Source: Actinocorallia herbida (GTDB lineage Bacteria; Actinomycetota; Actinomycetes; Streptosporangiales; Streptosporangiaceae). From it: DNA of 64,000 nt. The position numbers were made by a program, and so were the translations under genes. Positions 9,025 through 17,097 of this stretch are shown piece after piece; within the stretch, counting starts at the first letter, position 1, and each line of letters begins with the position of its first letter. The notes under the pieces were generated by a model. That model was not told the DNA's origin. It made no database searches and was given only the letters and a program-made list of their open reading frames with translations. The stretch is from contig NZ_RJKE01000001.1 in NCBI RefSeq assembly GCF_003751225.1, positions 5,766,001 to 5,830,000 on the forward strand, written 5' to 3'.

Positions 9025-9590
9025 TCAGCGGTCGTGCAGCGTGTCGTGCCGCAGCGCGGTGCCGATGAAGACGAGTTCCTGGCCTTCGGGTGAGGCGTCG
9101 TCGACGGTCGCGAACGGCTCCAGGCGGATGACGGGCCCTGCCTGGGACCACAACGCCGCGGTGGAGGGACGGCTCGCGAGACGGCAGAAGCCCTTCACCC
9201 TCAGGACGCCGCCCGCACCGCGGAATCCTTCGCCGATGAGGTCCCACAGGCGCTGGGGGTGGAAGGGCCGCGGGGAGCGGAAGACCAGGCTGGAGAGGTG
9301 CAGCAGATGCATCCGTTCGACAGCTCCACCAGCCGCTCGTCGGTGCGCGACAAGGCTCCTCCGTCGCCGCGACGTTCGCCTTCGGCGAGTACGAGGACGA
9401 CGACCGGACCATCACCGACCTGCTCATCGGCCAGATCGCGGATCAGGTCGGCGTCGATGTTCACCTCGCTCAGGTCGTTGACGATGACCGCGGTGCGCAG
9501 GCCGTCGCGGTTGTTGAGCACGTGGTTCAGCAGGGTCGTCTTGCCCGCGCCCAGGAACCCGGACAGAACGGTGACGGGCAGCGCAGGCGC
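9025..9590 (-). pseudogene. CobW-type zinc GTPase with large internal deletion
   Basis: Reading leftwards from 9581: the canonical CobW start [22 protein letters not shown] with an intact P-loop, then [16 protein letters not shown], then the metal motif SNGCICCT. Immediately after this the frame shifts and the next recognisable sequence is the C-terminal domain ([17 protein letters not shown] ... GQELVFIGTALRHD). The middle ~180 residues, including Walker B and NKxD regions, are missing. It is the last gene downstream of the ribosomal-protein operon, where actinobacteria often carry cobW. Without the switch and base-binding regions it cannot be an active GTPase. No clear start codon is visible upstream of LPVTV. 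Confidence 0.88.
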
Positions 9591-9681
9591 ACAGGCGCTG
9601 GTGAGGTCAAGGGATCTCTCTCGTTGGCGAAGCCCGGGCCCCCTCGGCGCGCGAGGGAGCCCGGGTGCGGGACGCGGTCCG

Positions 9682-9846
9682 TCAGCGGGCCAGCAGGCCG
9701 CGCTGGTAGGCGCGGATCAGGCGGCGCGGCACCTGGATCTGCTCGCCGTCGACCGTCACCGGGGTGAGGGCGGGCCGGTCGGCCTTCCACTGGGCCCGGC
9801 GGGTGCGGGTGTTGCTGCGGGACTTCTTGCGTTTGGGGACTGCCAT
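9682..9846 (-). CDS. rpmF: 50S ribosomal protein L32, zinc-free paralogue (54 aa)
   Basis: Protein starts [20 protein letters not shown], the standard L32 N-terminus, but has no cysteine at all, whereas the housekeeping L32 carries a four-Cys zinc ribbon. It ends [12 protein letters not shown]. Preceded by GGAG and 10 bp downstream of rpsN in the same operon. Cys-free paralogues replace their zinc-binding counterparts in the ribosome during zinc starvation, releasing zinc; that role is inferred from the family and from the Zur-like box at the head of this operon. Confidence 0.93.
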   Translation of the reverse strand: MAVPKRKKSRSNTRTRRAQWKADRPALTPVTVDGEQIQVPRRLIRAYQRGLLAR

Positions 9847-9856
9847 GGCGGGCTCC

Positions 9857-10162
9857 TTACCAGCTGGACTTGGTGACGCCGGGCAGCTCGCCGCGGTGGG
9901 CCATCTCCCGGAAGCGGACGCGGGACAGGCCGAAGCGGCGCAGGTGGCCGCGGGGCCGTCCGTCGACGGCGTCGCGGTTGCGCAGCCGGGTCGCGCTCCC
10001 GTCGCGCGGCTGGCGGGCCAGCTCCCGGGAGGCTTCGGCCTTGATCTCCAGCGACGTGTGCGGGCTGGAGATGATCCGCTTCAGCTCGGCGCGGCGGGCC
10101 GCGTGGCGGGCGACGACCTCACGACGGCGCACGTCGGCGGCGATCTTGCTCTTCTTGGCCAT
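9857..10162 (-). CDS. rpsN: 30S ribosomal protein S14, zinc-free type (101 aa)
   Basis: Long-form S14 ([20 protein letters not shown] ... [27 protein letters not shown]). It lacks the CxxC...CxxC zinc motif of the short S14 type and contains no cysteine. Its ATG overlaps the stop of the L28 gene (ATGA). Binds 16S rRNA in the small-subunit head. Part of the zinc-starvation set rpmG-rpmE2-rpmB-rpsN-rpmF. Confidence 0.95.
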   Translation of the reverse strand: MAKKSKIAADVRRREVVARHAARRAELKRIISSPHTSLEIKAEASRELARQPRDGSATRLRNRDAVDGRPRGHLRRFGLSRVRFREMAHRGELPGVTKSSW

Positions 10163-10398
10163 CAGACCTTCACTCCCCGGGCGCGCATGCGGCGGACGGC
10201 CGCCTCGATCCCGATCTTGTCGATCGTCTTCATGCCGCGCGCCGACAGCTTGAGCTTCACGGTGCGCCGCTCGCTCGGCAGGAAGTAGCGCTTGGTCTGG
10301 ATGTTCGGGTCGAACCGGCGGTTGGTGCGGCGGTGGGAGTGCGAGACGCGCTTGCCGAAGCCGGGCTTGGTGCCGGTGAGCATGCAGACGGCGCTCAT
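10162..10398 (-). CDS. rpmB: 50S ribosomal protein L28 paralogue (78 aa)
   Basis: Starts [20 protein letters not shown] and continues with the L28 core [12 protein letters not shown]. Zinc-type L28 has CxxC (CDVCGKKP...); here the second Cys is replaced (CMLTG), leaving a single Cys5, so a zinc site cannot form. The ATG overlaps the L31 stop by 4 bp (10395-10398). Length matches the family. It is the third gene of the operon led by rpmG. Confidence 0.95.
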   Translation of the reverse strand: MSAVCMLTGTKPGFGKRVSHSHRRTNRRFDPNIQTKRYFLPSERRTVKLKLSARGMKTIDKIGIEAAVRRMRARGVKV

Positions 10399-10643
10399 TT
10401 GGCGGCCCCGTAGCGCTGCCGGAACCGCTCGACGCGTCCCGCGGTGTCGAGTGTGCGGTTGCGGCCGGTGTAGAAGGGGTGGCTCGCGGAGGAGACGTCG
10501 ACGTCGATGACGGGGTAGGTGTTGCCGTCCTCCCACGCGATGGTCTTGTCGCCGGTGGCGGTGGAGCGGGTCAGGAAGGCGTAGTCGGCGGACGCGTCGC
10601 GGAAGACGACGGGCCGGTACTCCGGGTGGATGCCCGGTTTCAT
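10395..10643 (-). CDS. rpmE2: 50S ribosomal protein L31 type B (82 aa)
   Basis: [20 protein letters not shown] ... [20 protein letters not shown] is the type B (YtiA-like) L31, which has no zinc-binding cysteines. In many bacteria this form is repressed by Zur and substitutes for the zinc-containing type A protein when zinc is scarce. The ATG abuts the stop codon of rpmG, only 0 bp apart, so they are co-transcribed. Confidence 0.96.
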   Translation of the reverse strand: MKPGIHPEYRPVVFRDASADYAFLTRSTATGDKTIAWEDGNTYPVIDVDVSSASHPFYTGRNRTLDTAGRVERFRQRYGAAK

Positions 10644-10808
10644 CTAGCGGTCCTCTCGGTAGGTCACGTGCCTGCGCACGATCGGGTCGTACTTGCGCAG
10701 CACCAGGCGGTCGGGGCTGTTGCGGCGGTTCTTGCGGGTCACGTACGTGTGACCCGTCCCCGCGGTGGATCTCAGCTTGATCAGGGGGCGGAGTTCGGTT
10801 CGTGCCAC
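10644..10808 (-). CDS. rpmG: 50S ribosomal protein L33, zinc-free paralogue (54 aa)
   Basis: Reads [20 protein letters not shown] with the L33 signature [19 protein letters not shown], and no cysteines, so it is the non-zinc form. GTG start at 10808 follows AAAGGA. It is the promoter-proximal gene of the five-gene ribosomal operon; the Zur-like box at 10839-10862 lies 31 bp upstream of its start codon, well placed to block the promoter. Confidence 0.94.
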   Translation of the reverse strand: MARTELRPLIKLRSTAGTGHTYVTRKNRRNSPDRLVLRKYDPIVRRHVTYREDR

Positions 10809-10838
10809 CTTGTGTCCTTTCCGGTCTCAGGCCATGCC

Positions 10839-10862
10839 ATGATAATGAAAATGATTATCGTT
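10839..10862. promoter_or_regulatory. Zur-like box between divergent promoters
   Basis: The AT-rich palindrome GATAATGAAAATGATTATC (10841-10859; arms GATAAT/ATTATC, 9-1-9 layout) closely resembles actinobacterial Zur sites. It lies in the 71-bp gap between rpmG (leftward) and the CobW-like gene (rightward) and could repress both directions from one site. The surrounding DNA is GC-rich, so the run stands out. The regulator itself is not encoded in the window. Confidence 0.85.
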
Positions 10863-10879
10863 GCAAGTGAGGTTACGTC

Positions 10880-12034
10880 ATGACCGTCCCCGTCGTCCTG
10901 GTCGCCGGGCTGCACGGACCCGCGCGGGCCGCCGTCGTCGACCGGCTGCTGCGCGAGCAGCCGAACGCGGTCGCGATCCACCACGATCTGCGCGGCATCA
11001 CCGCGGACCGGATCGTGCGCGTCGTGCGCGACGCCCGGAACATCGCCGAGCGGACCGAAGTCGAACTGGAGCACGGCTGCGTGTCGTGCACCGTGCGCGA
11101 GGACCTGATCCCGCAGCTGCTGCGCTACGCCGTCACCGCGTCCGTGCTGGTGGTGGACCTGTGGGACTGCGTCGAGCCCCGTATGGTCGCCGACGCGCTC
11201 GGCCACGCCGAAGAGGCCAGGGGCCGGCTCCGGCTCACCGGCGTGCTCACCGCGCTGGACGCCGAGCACATGCCCGCAGACCTGTGCCGGGGCGACCTGC
11301 TCACGGAAGCGGGCAAGGCGGGGTCCGCGGGCGATCCCCGCTATGTGGCCGAGGTCCTGGCGCGGCAGATCGAGTACGCCACCTCCCTGATGCTGCCCGA
11401 GCTGATGCCCGCCCCCCTGCCCGGCGTACCCGAGGAAGACCTCGACCTGTGCCGGGAGATCCTCTCCCACCTCGCGCCCGCGACGCCCGTCATCGCCACC
11501 ACCGACCCGCTGCCGCCGGTCACCGGTCCCGCGCTGTGCGCCCGCGAACTGGGCCTGCGCGTCGATCCGGCCACCGCGCTGCTGCCGTGCGACATCCACA
11601 CCGACGCCGTCGACACCGTCGTCTGGCGGGCCCGCCGCCCCCTGCACCCCGCCCGGTTCTTCGACGCCGCCGACACCCTCGCGTCCGAGACCGTGCGCAG
11701 CCGCGGCCGCTTCTGGCTCGCCAACCGGCCCGACCGGATGATCGCCTGGGACGCCGTCGCCGGCGTCGTCGGCATCGAGGACGCCGGCACCTGGCTGGCC
11801 GCGCTGCCCTCTGATGCCTGGGACGAGCTGCCCGCCGCCCGGACGCTGGCGGCCGACCTCGACTGGTGCGCCGAGCACGGCGACCGGGTGCAGCACCTCG
11901 TGTTCACCGGCCCCGACCTCGACCGCGTCCGCATCCACCGCCTCCTGGACGCCTGTCTCCTGGCGCCCGGGGAATCCCCCGAATCCGACGACGACCCCTT
12001 CGCCGCCTTCTTCGACGTCAAGGAGACCGCATGA
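10880..12034 (+). CDS. CobW-like protein lacking a P-loop (384 aa)
   Basis: Shows the CobW/COG0523 layout: a partial metal motif [11 protein letters not shown] near residue 73 (canonical GCICC reduced to GCVSC), a central [12 protein letters not shown] and VLTALDAEH, and a CobW C-terminal domain ([15 protein letters not shown] ... [10 protein letters not shown] ... QHLVFTG). However, where the Walker A should be the sequence is [17 protein letters not shown], without GK(S/T), so GTP binding by the usual mode is unlikely. ATG 10880 follows GTGAGG. It runs from the Zur-like box and its stop overlaps rpsR2. It may be a regulatory or zinc-binding partner of the true CobW that is deleted at 9025-9590. 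Confidence 0.85.
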   Translation: MTVPVVLVAGLHGPARAAVVDRLLREQPNAVAIHHDLRGITADRIVRVVRDARNIAERTEVELEHGCVSCTVREDLIPQLLRYAVTASVLVVDLWDCVEPRMVADALGHAEEARGRLRLTGVLTALDAEHMPADLCRGDLLTEAGKAGSAGDPRYVAEVLARQIEYATSLMLPELMPAPLPGVPEEDLDLCREILSHLAPATPVIATTDPLPPVTGPALCARELGLRVDPATALLPCDIHTDAVDTVVWRARRPLHPARFFDAADTLASETVRSRGRFWLANRPDRMIAWDAVAGVVGIEDAGTWLAALPSDAWDELPAARTLAADLDWCAEHGDRVQHLVFTGPDLDRVRIHRLLDACLLAPGESPESDDDPFAAFFDVKETA

Positions 12035-12267
12035 GCCACCCGCGCGACCGCCGCCCCCGCCCCAAGAAGAATCCACTTCACGGCGTCACCTACATCGACT
12101 ACAAGGACACCGACCTCCTGCGGAAGTTCATCAGCGACCGCGGCAAGATCCGCAGCCGCCGTGTCACCGGCGTCACCGTCCAGCAGCAGAAGCAGATCGC
12201 CGCCGCCATCAAGAACGCCCGCGAGATGGCACTTCTGCCGTACGGCGACCGCAGCTCCGCCCGCTGA
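12031..12267 (+). CDS. rpsR: 30S ribosomal protein S18, zinc-free paralogue (78 aa)
   Basis: S18 core: [38 protein letters not shown] and [11 protein letters not shown]. No cysteine, whereas the housekeeping actinobacterial S18 has a zinc-type CxxC element near its N-terminus. ATGA overlap with the CobW-like gene shows coupled translation. It completes the set of alternative ribosomal proteins in this island. Confidence 0.95.
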   Translation: MSHPRDRRPRPKKNPLHGVTYIDYKDTDLLRKFISDRGKIRSRRVTGVTVQQQKQIAAAIKNAREMALLPYGDRSSAR

Positions 12268-12320
12268 TCCTCGGAACGTCCCGCCCGACCGGTTCCTCCT
12301 TCTGGGCATGGGCGGGGCTG

Positions 12321-12352
12321 CTCCCCGGCGGCGCGTGCACGCCGCCGGGGAG
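12321..12352. terminator. Bidirectional hairpin between convergent operons
   Basis: Perfect 13-bp inverted repeat CTCCCCGGCGGCG / CGCCGCCGGGGAG with a 6-nt loop, located between the ends of rpsR (rightward) and the double ATPase (leftward). It probably ends transcription from both sides. The rest of 12268-12450 shows no gene. Confidence 0.75.
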
Positions 12353-12450
12353 CCCCCGCGCTCGCATGAACCATGGACCGGGCCTGCTCGCCCGGCCCGC
12401 AGACTGATCTTCTGTAGGCAGACGCCCTGATGATGAACACCGGACGGGGG

Positions 12451-13869
12451 CTATCCACCCCGGGGCTGTCTCCTGTCGGCGACCCCGGCCGGTCGCCGGC
12501 CCCTCTCTTGTAGCGCCCTTCCTTCCTTCAGGGCGATCACCCGCTGGGCGGAACGTGCCACGACGATCGGGTCATGGGTGATCAGGATGAGCGTCGTGCG
12601 AAGACCGGTGACGAGATCGAGGATGTCGGCCTGGGTCAGGGGGTCCAGGGCCGAGGTGATCTCGTCGCAGATGAGAACGTCGGGGTCGGCGAGCACGGCT
12701 CTGGCGATGCCGGCCCGCTGGAGTTCTCCACCGGACAAGGTGCGGGCCGGCCTTCCGCTCGTCTCGGCCGGGAGGCCCATGTTCTCCAGGAGCACGCCCG
12801 CCTCGCGAGCCGCCACAGCGGTCGGCAGGCCGCGTAGGCGCACGGCGGTCCTGGCGACTTGATCAAGGATCCGGCCGCCGGGCGCGAACGTGGCGCGGGG
12901 GTCCTGGAAGATGTACTGGACGCGGGCGAGTTCGGCGCGGTTCCGGCGGAGCGACAGGCGCTGCCCGTGCAGGGCGATGGTGCCCGCAGTCGGCCGGTGC
13001 AGGCCGGCGAGGCATCGTGCGAGCGTCGTCTTCCCGCTACCGGAGCTGCCGACTATCGCCAGCCTCTCTCCTGCCGCCATGTCCAAGTCGATGCCGCGCA
13101 GGACGGGACCTTGATACGCCGCGGTCAGGTCGCGCACCGTGAGGATCGGTGGACCCGGCCGCTCTGCCGCGACGGGGTTTTCGACAGGCCGCGCCGCTTC
13201 GACCAGGGCTCGCGCGTAGTCGCTGCGCGGCCGGCCCAGAATGTCCGGACCGGCCTCCTGGACCCGTCCGCCGCGCAAGACGATGACGTGGTCGGCCAAG
13301 CGCCGGACGAGATCGAGGTCGTGCGACAGCACGATGGTCGTGATGGGCAGCGCGGCGAACGTCGCGGTCAGCTCTGCGCGGGTTCTCGGGTCCTGGCCTG
13401 TCGTCGGCTCGTCGGCGACGAGGACTTTCGGGGCCGCCAGGAGGATCTGGGCGAACGCGAGTCGTTGCTGCTGGCCGCCTGACAGCTGGTGCGGGAACCG
13501 GCGGAGGAACTCCGTGTCGGCAGGCAGGCTGGCGGCGGCGAGCACTCCCGGCACCGAGGTTCCGTGCAGACGGCTGAGTTCGCGCAGGACCGAGCCGATC
13601 CGGCGCACCGGGTTCAGCACCGTTGAAGGGTGCTGCGGCAGATATGCGACGTCACCGCGGCGCGGCGGCCACCGTCCGTCGATCGCGATGCGGCCGCTCA
13701 TCTCGCTTCCGGGTGGGAGTTGGCCGAGCAGGGCGAGGCCGGTCGTGGTCTTCCCACTTCCCGAGGCCCCCACCAGGGCGATGGTCTGCCCTTCCTTCGC
13801 GGTGAAGGTCATTGCGTCGACGAGGGCGCGGCCGTTGAGGGTGACCTTCAGGTCGGCGACGTTGATCAT
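12451..13869 (-). CDS. Double ABC ATPase for opine/peptide-type importer (472 aa)
   Basis: Two nucleotide-binding domains in one chain, equivalent to fused DppD-DppF or CntD-CntF. First domain: Walker A GASGSGKTT near residue 32, signature LSGGQQQRLAFA, Walker B VLVADEPTTGQDP. Second domain: GSSGSGKTTLARCLAGLHRP, signature LSGGELQRAGIA, Walker B VLICDEITSALDP. Start ATG 13869 overlaps the stop of the preceding permease (ATGA). The C-terminus is short and Arg/Gly-rich, without the usual oligopeptide-permease Cys cluster. It energises the permease pair just upstream; it is the last gene of the operon that starts with the MFS exporter. Confidence 0.92.
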   Translation of the reverse strand: MINVADLKVTLNGRALVDAMTFTAKEGQTIALVGASGSGKTTTGLALLGQLPPGSEMSGRIAIDGRWPPRRGDVAYLPQHPSTVLNPVRRIGSVLRELSRLHGTSVPGVLAAASLPADTEFLRRFPHQLSGGQQQRLAFAQILLAAPKVLVADEPTTGQDPRTRAELTATFAALPITTIVLSHDLDLVRRLADHVIVLRGGRVQEAGPDILGRPRSDYARALVEAARPVENPVAAERPGPPILTVRDLTAAYQGPVLRGIDLDMAAGERLAIVGSSGSGKTTLARCLAGLHRPTAGTIALHGQRLSLRRNRAELARVQYIFQDPRATFAPGGRILDQVARTAVRLRGLPTAVAAREAGVLLENMGLPAETSGRPARTLSGGELQRAGIARAVLADPDVLICDEITSALDPLTQADILDLVTGLRTTLILITHDPIVVARSAQRVIALKEGRALQERGRRPAGVADRRQPRGG

Positions 13870-14621
13870 GTCCTGCTCCTCAATGCGCGGTCGAAGGCGA
13901 GGTTCAGCCCGACCGACAGCATGATGATCATGAGGGCGGGTGCGAGGGCGGCCCACGGATTGAGCAGCGTCCCGGCGCGGTTGCGCTCGATCATGACCGC
14001 CCAGTCCGCGGCGTCGGGGGCCACGCCGATGCCGAGGAAGCTCGCGGCTGCGACGAGGTAGAGGGTCCCGGTCAACCGGGTCCCGGCGTCGGCCGCCACG
14101 ACCCGGGCGGCCGAGCCTCCGACGTGCCGGACCGTCGTGCGCCACCAGCTCTCGCCCTGCATCCGCAGCGCGTCCATGAGCGGGCCGTGCGCGGCCTCCA
14201 GCGCGGTCGCCCGTACGAGCCGCGCGACGTCGGGCAGATGGATGAGCATCACGATCCAGGTCAGCCCCGAGGCGGGTAGGAGGGTCGCGAGCAAGAGCAT
14301 CAGGAACAGTGCCGGAACGGCGAGCAGGAGATCCAGCGGTCGCATCAGCGCCTCGTCCACCAGGCGGCTGCGGGCGGTCGCCGCGGTCAGGCCCCACAGC
14401 GCGCCGAAGAGGTACGCGCCGGCCGTCGCGGTGAAGGCGACGACGACCAGCGTGCGGCCGCCAAGAAGGATCTGCTGCCAGACGTCTCGTCCGGCGAAGT
14501 CGGTGCCGAGCCATCCGCCGCCCGGATCATAGGACGTTCCCGTGACGGCGCCGCTGTCGGAGGCCAGCCACGGTCCTGCGAGGGCGATGAACAGCGGGAT
14601 CGTGAGGAGGAGACGTCTCAT
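13866..14621 (-). CDS. DppC/CntC-type ABC permease (251 aa)
   Basis: Membrane subunit with an N-terminal helix, a periplasmic segment containing YDPGGGWLGTDFAGRDVWQQIL (typical HPLGTDxxGRD motif of DppC/NikC), and about five further helices. The cytoplasmic coupling loop reads LVRATALEAAHGPLMDALRMQG. Start is ATG 14621, overlapping the stop of the partner permease by 4 bp (ATGA). Forms the heterodimeric channel with the gene upstream; substrate delivered by the lipoprotein at 15529-17064. Confidence 0.9.
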   Translation of the reverse strand: MRRLLLTIPLFIALAGPWLASDSGAVTGTSYDPGGGWLGTDFAGRDVWQQILLGGRTLVVVAFTATAGAYLFGALWGLTAATARSRLVDEALMRPLDLLLAVPALFLMLLLATLLPASGLTWIVMLIHLPDVARLVRATALEAAHGPLMDALRMQGESWWRTTVRHVGGSAARVVAADAGTRLTGTLYLVAAASFLGIGVAPDAADWAVMIERNRAGTLLNPWAALAPALMIIMLSVGLNLAFDRALRSRT

Positions 14622-15532
14622 GCTCGGGGGGCCAATCGGAAGGCGGCGAAGTCCGCGGTGAGGTTCGCCAGGACCGTGGTGGCCGCGAAGACGAGCGCGA
14701 GTCCTTGCAGGACGGGCAGGTCCCGGTCGGCGACCGCGTCGGCGAGGACCGTGCCGAGCCCGGGTACGACGAAGACCGCCTCGACGATGATCACGCCGCC
14801 GAGCAGCCAGTCGACCGTCCGGGCGAGTTGCTGAACGGCGGGAGTCACGGCGTTGGGCAGCGCGTGCAGATACCGCACCCGCCGCGCGGGGACGCCGAGC
14901 CGGGCGGGGTGGGCGGTGTACCCGGCATGCAGCGCGCCGATCATGCCCGCGCGGACCAGGCGGCTCAGCGAACACAGCGGCCGGGCCAGCATCACCGCGA
15001 CGGGCGGCACCATCGCAGCCGGGGTGAGCCCGCCGAGCGCGGTCACCGGGAGGATGCCGCTGAGCGCGGTGATGAACACGATCGCGAGGGCGAACTCCGG
15101 AACCGCGTACAGGCCGACGGCGATCGCGGTGAACGCCTTGTCGAACCTCCCGCCTTCGCGCAGCGCCGCGGCGACGCCGAGTACCGCTGCCAGGGGAAGG
15201 AGGAGCGCGAGTGTGGCCGAGGCGAGCAGGAGCGTGGGTCCCAGCGCTTCGCCGAGGATGGCGCTGACCGGCCGGTCGGAGACCAGGGAGTGGCCGAGGT
15301 CGCCGCGGAGCAGCCCGCCCAGCCAGTCGGTGAACCGCTCGCTCAGCGGCCGGTCCAGGCCGAGCGCCTGGCGGATCTGGGCGATCCGCTCGGGGTCGGG
15401 GTCGTCTCCGGCGATGATGACGGCGGCGTCGCCCGGCAGGAGGTCGGACAGCAGGAAGACCGCCGAGGCGACGGCGGCCACCTGCGCGAGCGCGAGGGCC
15501 AGCCGCCGCCCGACGTACCGGGGGGTGATCAA
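14618..15532 (-). CDS. DppB/CntB-type ABC permease (304 aa)
   Basis: Starts ITPRYVGRRLALALAQVAAV, the characteristic N-terminus of DppB/NikB permeases. Then the LLPGDAAVIIAG-type segment, the RIAQIRQALGLDRPL motif and RGDLGHSLVSDRPV. About six hydrophobic helices. The coupling-loop region is LSRLVRAGMIGALHAGYTAHPARLG. Overlaps the SBP gene by 4 bp at its start and the next permease by 4 bp at its end, so SBP-permease-permease-ATPase is one tightly coupled unit. Confidence 0.92.
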   Translation of the reverse strand: MITPRYVGRRLALALAQVAAVASAVFLLSDLLPGDAAVIIAGDDPDPERIAQIRQALGLDRPLSERFTDWLGGLLRGDLGHSLVSDRPVSAILGEALGPTLLLASATLALLLPLAAVLGVAAALREGGRFDKAFTAIAVGLYAVPEFALAIVFITALSGILPVTALGGLTPAAMVPPVAVMLARPLCSLSRLVRAGMIGALHAGYTAHPARLGVPARRVRYLHALPNAVTPAVQQLARTVDWLLGGVIIVEAVFVVPGLGTVLADAVADRDLPVLQGLALVFAATTVLANLTADFAAFRLAPRA

Positions 15533-17064
15533 GCCAGTTCGACCTTGTCGAACCGGGCCCAGTCGAGGCTGTTCGCGGGTGCTGACACGACTCCCTTCAC
15601 GTTGTCGGCAGTGGCGACGATCCAGTCCGCGAACCCCCAGACGAGCAGGCCGCCTTCGGCGTGCAGCATTCGCTGCATGTCCAGGTAGGCGGCGTCACGG
15701 TCGGCGGCCTTCGATGAGGAGACGGCCTTGTCGTAGAGGGCGTCGAACTCCGGCCGCTTCCAGTGGGTGGCGTTGGTGGTGGAGTTGGTGAGGAGCCTTT
15801 GGGAGATGTGGGTCTCGATGGGCATCGCGCCGGAGCGGAAGCTCGCCAGGGAACCCTTGGTGAGGATGTCGGCCCAGTAGGTGTCCTTGTTCGCGGTCTT
15901 GATCTCCGCTTTCAGGCCCGCGGCGCGGATCTGTTCGGCGAAGACGGTGGCGGCCTCGACGAATCCGGCGGCGACGGGCGCGGTGGTGAGCTCGATCGTC
16001 GTGCCGACGGCACCGGCCTTGGCGATGAGGGACTTGGCCCGGTCGAGGTCGAGCTCACGCTGGGGGATGTCGGCGGCGTAGTGCTGGTAGCCCTTGCCGA
16101 ACAGGTCGTTGCCGATCTGCCCGGCGCCGGGCATGACGGTGTCGACGAGCTGCTGCCGGTCGGTCAGCAGGAACATCGCCTCGCGCAGGTCCTCGTTGTT
16201 GAAGGGCGGCCGGTCGACCTTCATCGCGAAGGCCTGCATGGCGCTGTTGGGCGACTTGACGAACGCGGCGCGGTTCTCGTGCTGGCGGGCGAGGGCGGGC
16301 GACAGGTCGTGGGCGTATTCGGCCTGGCCGCCCAGGAGCGCGTTCATGCGGGCGGTCTCCTCGTTGGCGATGAGGATTTCCAGTTCGGCGATGCGCGGGG
16401 CGCCGTCCCAGTAGGCGGGGTTGGCCTTGAGGAGCACGGAGCTGCCGGGCTTCCAGGACACGAAGGAGAACGGGCCCGACCCGACCGGCTCGGTGAAGTC
16501 GGTGTGGCCCTCGGGGATGATGTGGGTGCCGAAGGCGGCGAGCACGTTCGGGAACTCCGCGAACGGCTTCGTCAGGGCGAACTCGACGGTGCGGTCGTCG
16601 GACGCCCGGCTGGCCTTGAGGTCGATGAGGGCGAGGCTGGACTTGGCCCGGTAAGTGGCATTCGGGTCGAGGATGCGGGCGTAGCTGGCGAGCACGTCGG
16701 CGGAGGTGACCGCCTTGCCATTGTGGAACGCGGCCTCGCGCAGCCGGATCCGCCAGATGGTGAAGTCGGCGTTCGGCTCCCAGCTCTCGGCCAGGCGGGG
16801 CACGGGCGCGATGTCGGGGCCGAGGTCGGCGAGCTTGTCGAACATGGCCTTGGTACGGGCCGCCTCGTTGAACAGGTTGGCCAGGTGCGGGTCGAGCGTC
16901 TCGGTCGCGCCGCCACCGGCGAACACCGCGCGCAACCGGCCACCGGACCTGGACGAGGAAGAGGGCGGGCCTCCGCAGCCGGTGAGCAAGGCCGCGCCCG
17001 CCGCCATGCCGAGGCCGAGGACGTGACGTCGGCTGAAAGAGTGATTCACAGGGGATTCCTTCAT
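15529..17064 (-). CDS. Lipoprotein substrate-binding protein, SBP_bac_5 family (511 aa)
   Basis: Extracytoplasmic receptor of the nickel/peptide/opine class (NikA, CntA, DppA relatives). N-terminus FSRRHVLGLGMAAGAALLTG then C: a twin-arginine-like start plus lipobox, so it is probably anchored as a lipoprotein. Body: TLDPHLANLFNEAARTKAMF, PRLAESWEPNADFTIWRIRL, FHNGKAVTSADVLASYARI, all diagnostic of SBP family 5. Located between the MFS exporter and the permeases. A Zur-like box upstream of the operon suggests the ligand is a zinc (or similar) metallophore complex rather than a peptide; this is inference. Confidence 0.92.
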   Translation of the reverse strand: MKESPVNHSFSRRHVLGLGMAAGAALLTGCGGPPSSSSRSGGRLRAVFAGGGATETLDPHLANLFNEAARTKAMFDKLADLGPDIAPVPRLAESWEPNADFTIWRIRLREAAFHNGKAVTSADVLASYARILDPNATYRAKSSLALIDLKASRASDDRTVEFALTKPFAEFPNVLAAFGTHIIPEGHTDFTEPVGSGPFSFVSWKPGSSVLLKANPAYWDGAPRIAELEILIANEETARMNALLGGQAEYAHDLSPALARQHENRAAFVKSPNSAMQAFAMKVDRPPFNNEDLREAMFLLTDRQQLVDTVMPGAGQIGNDLFGKGYQHYAADIPQRELDLDRAKSLIAKAGAVGTTIELTTAPVAAGFVEAATVFAEQIRAAGLKAEIKTANKDTYWADILTKGSLASFRSGAMPIETHISQRLLTNSTTNATHWKRPEFDALYDKAVSSSKAADRDAAYLDMQRMLHAEGGLLVWGFADWIVATADNVKGVVSAPANSLDWARFDKVELA

Positions 17065-17097
17065 TGATCGACCGCCTTGAAAGCGGAAACAAGGGGT

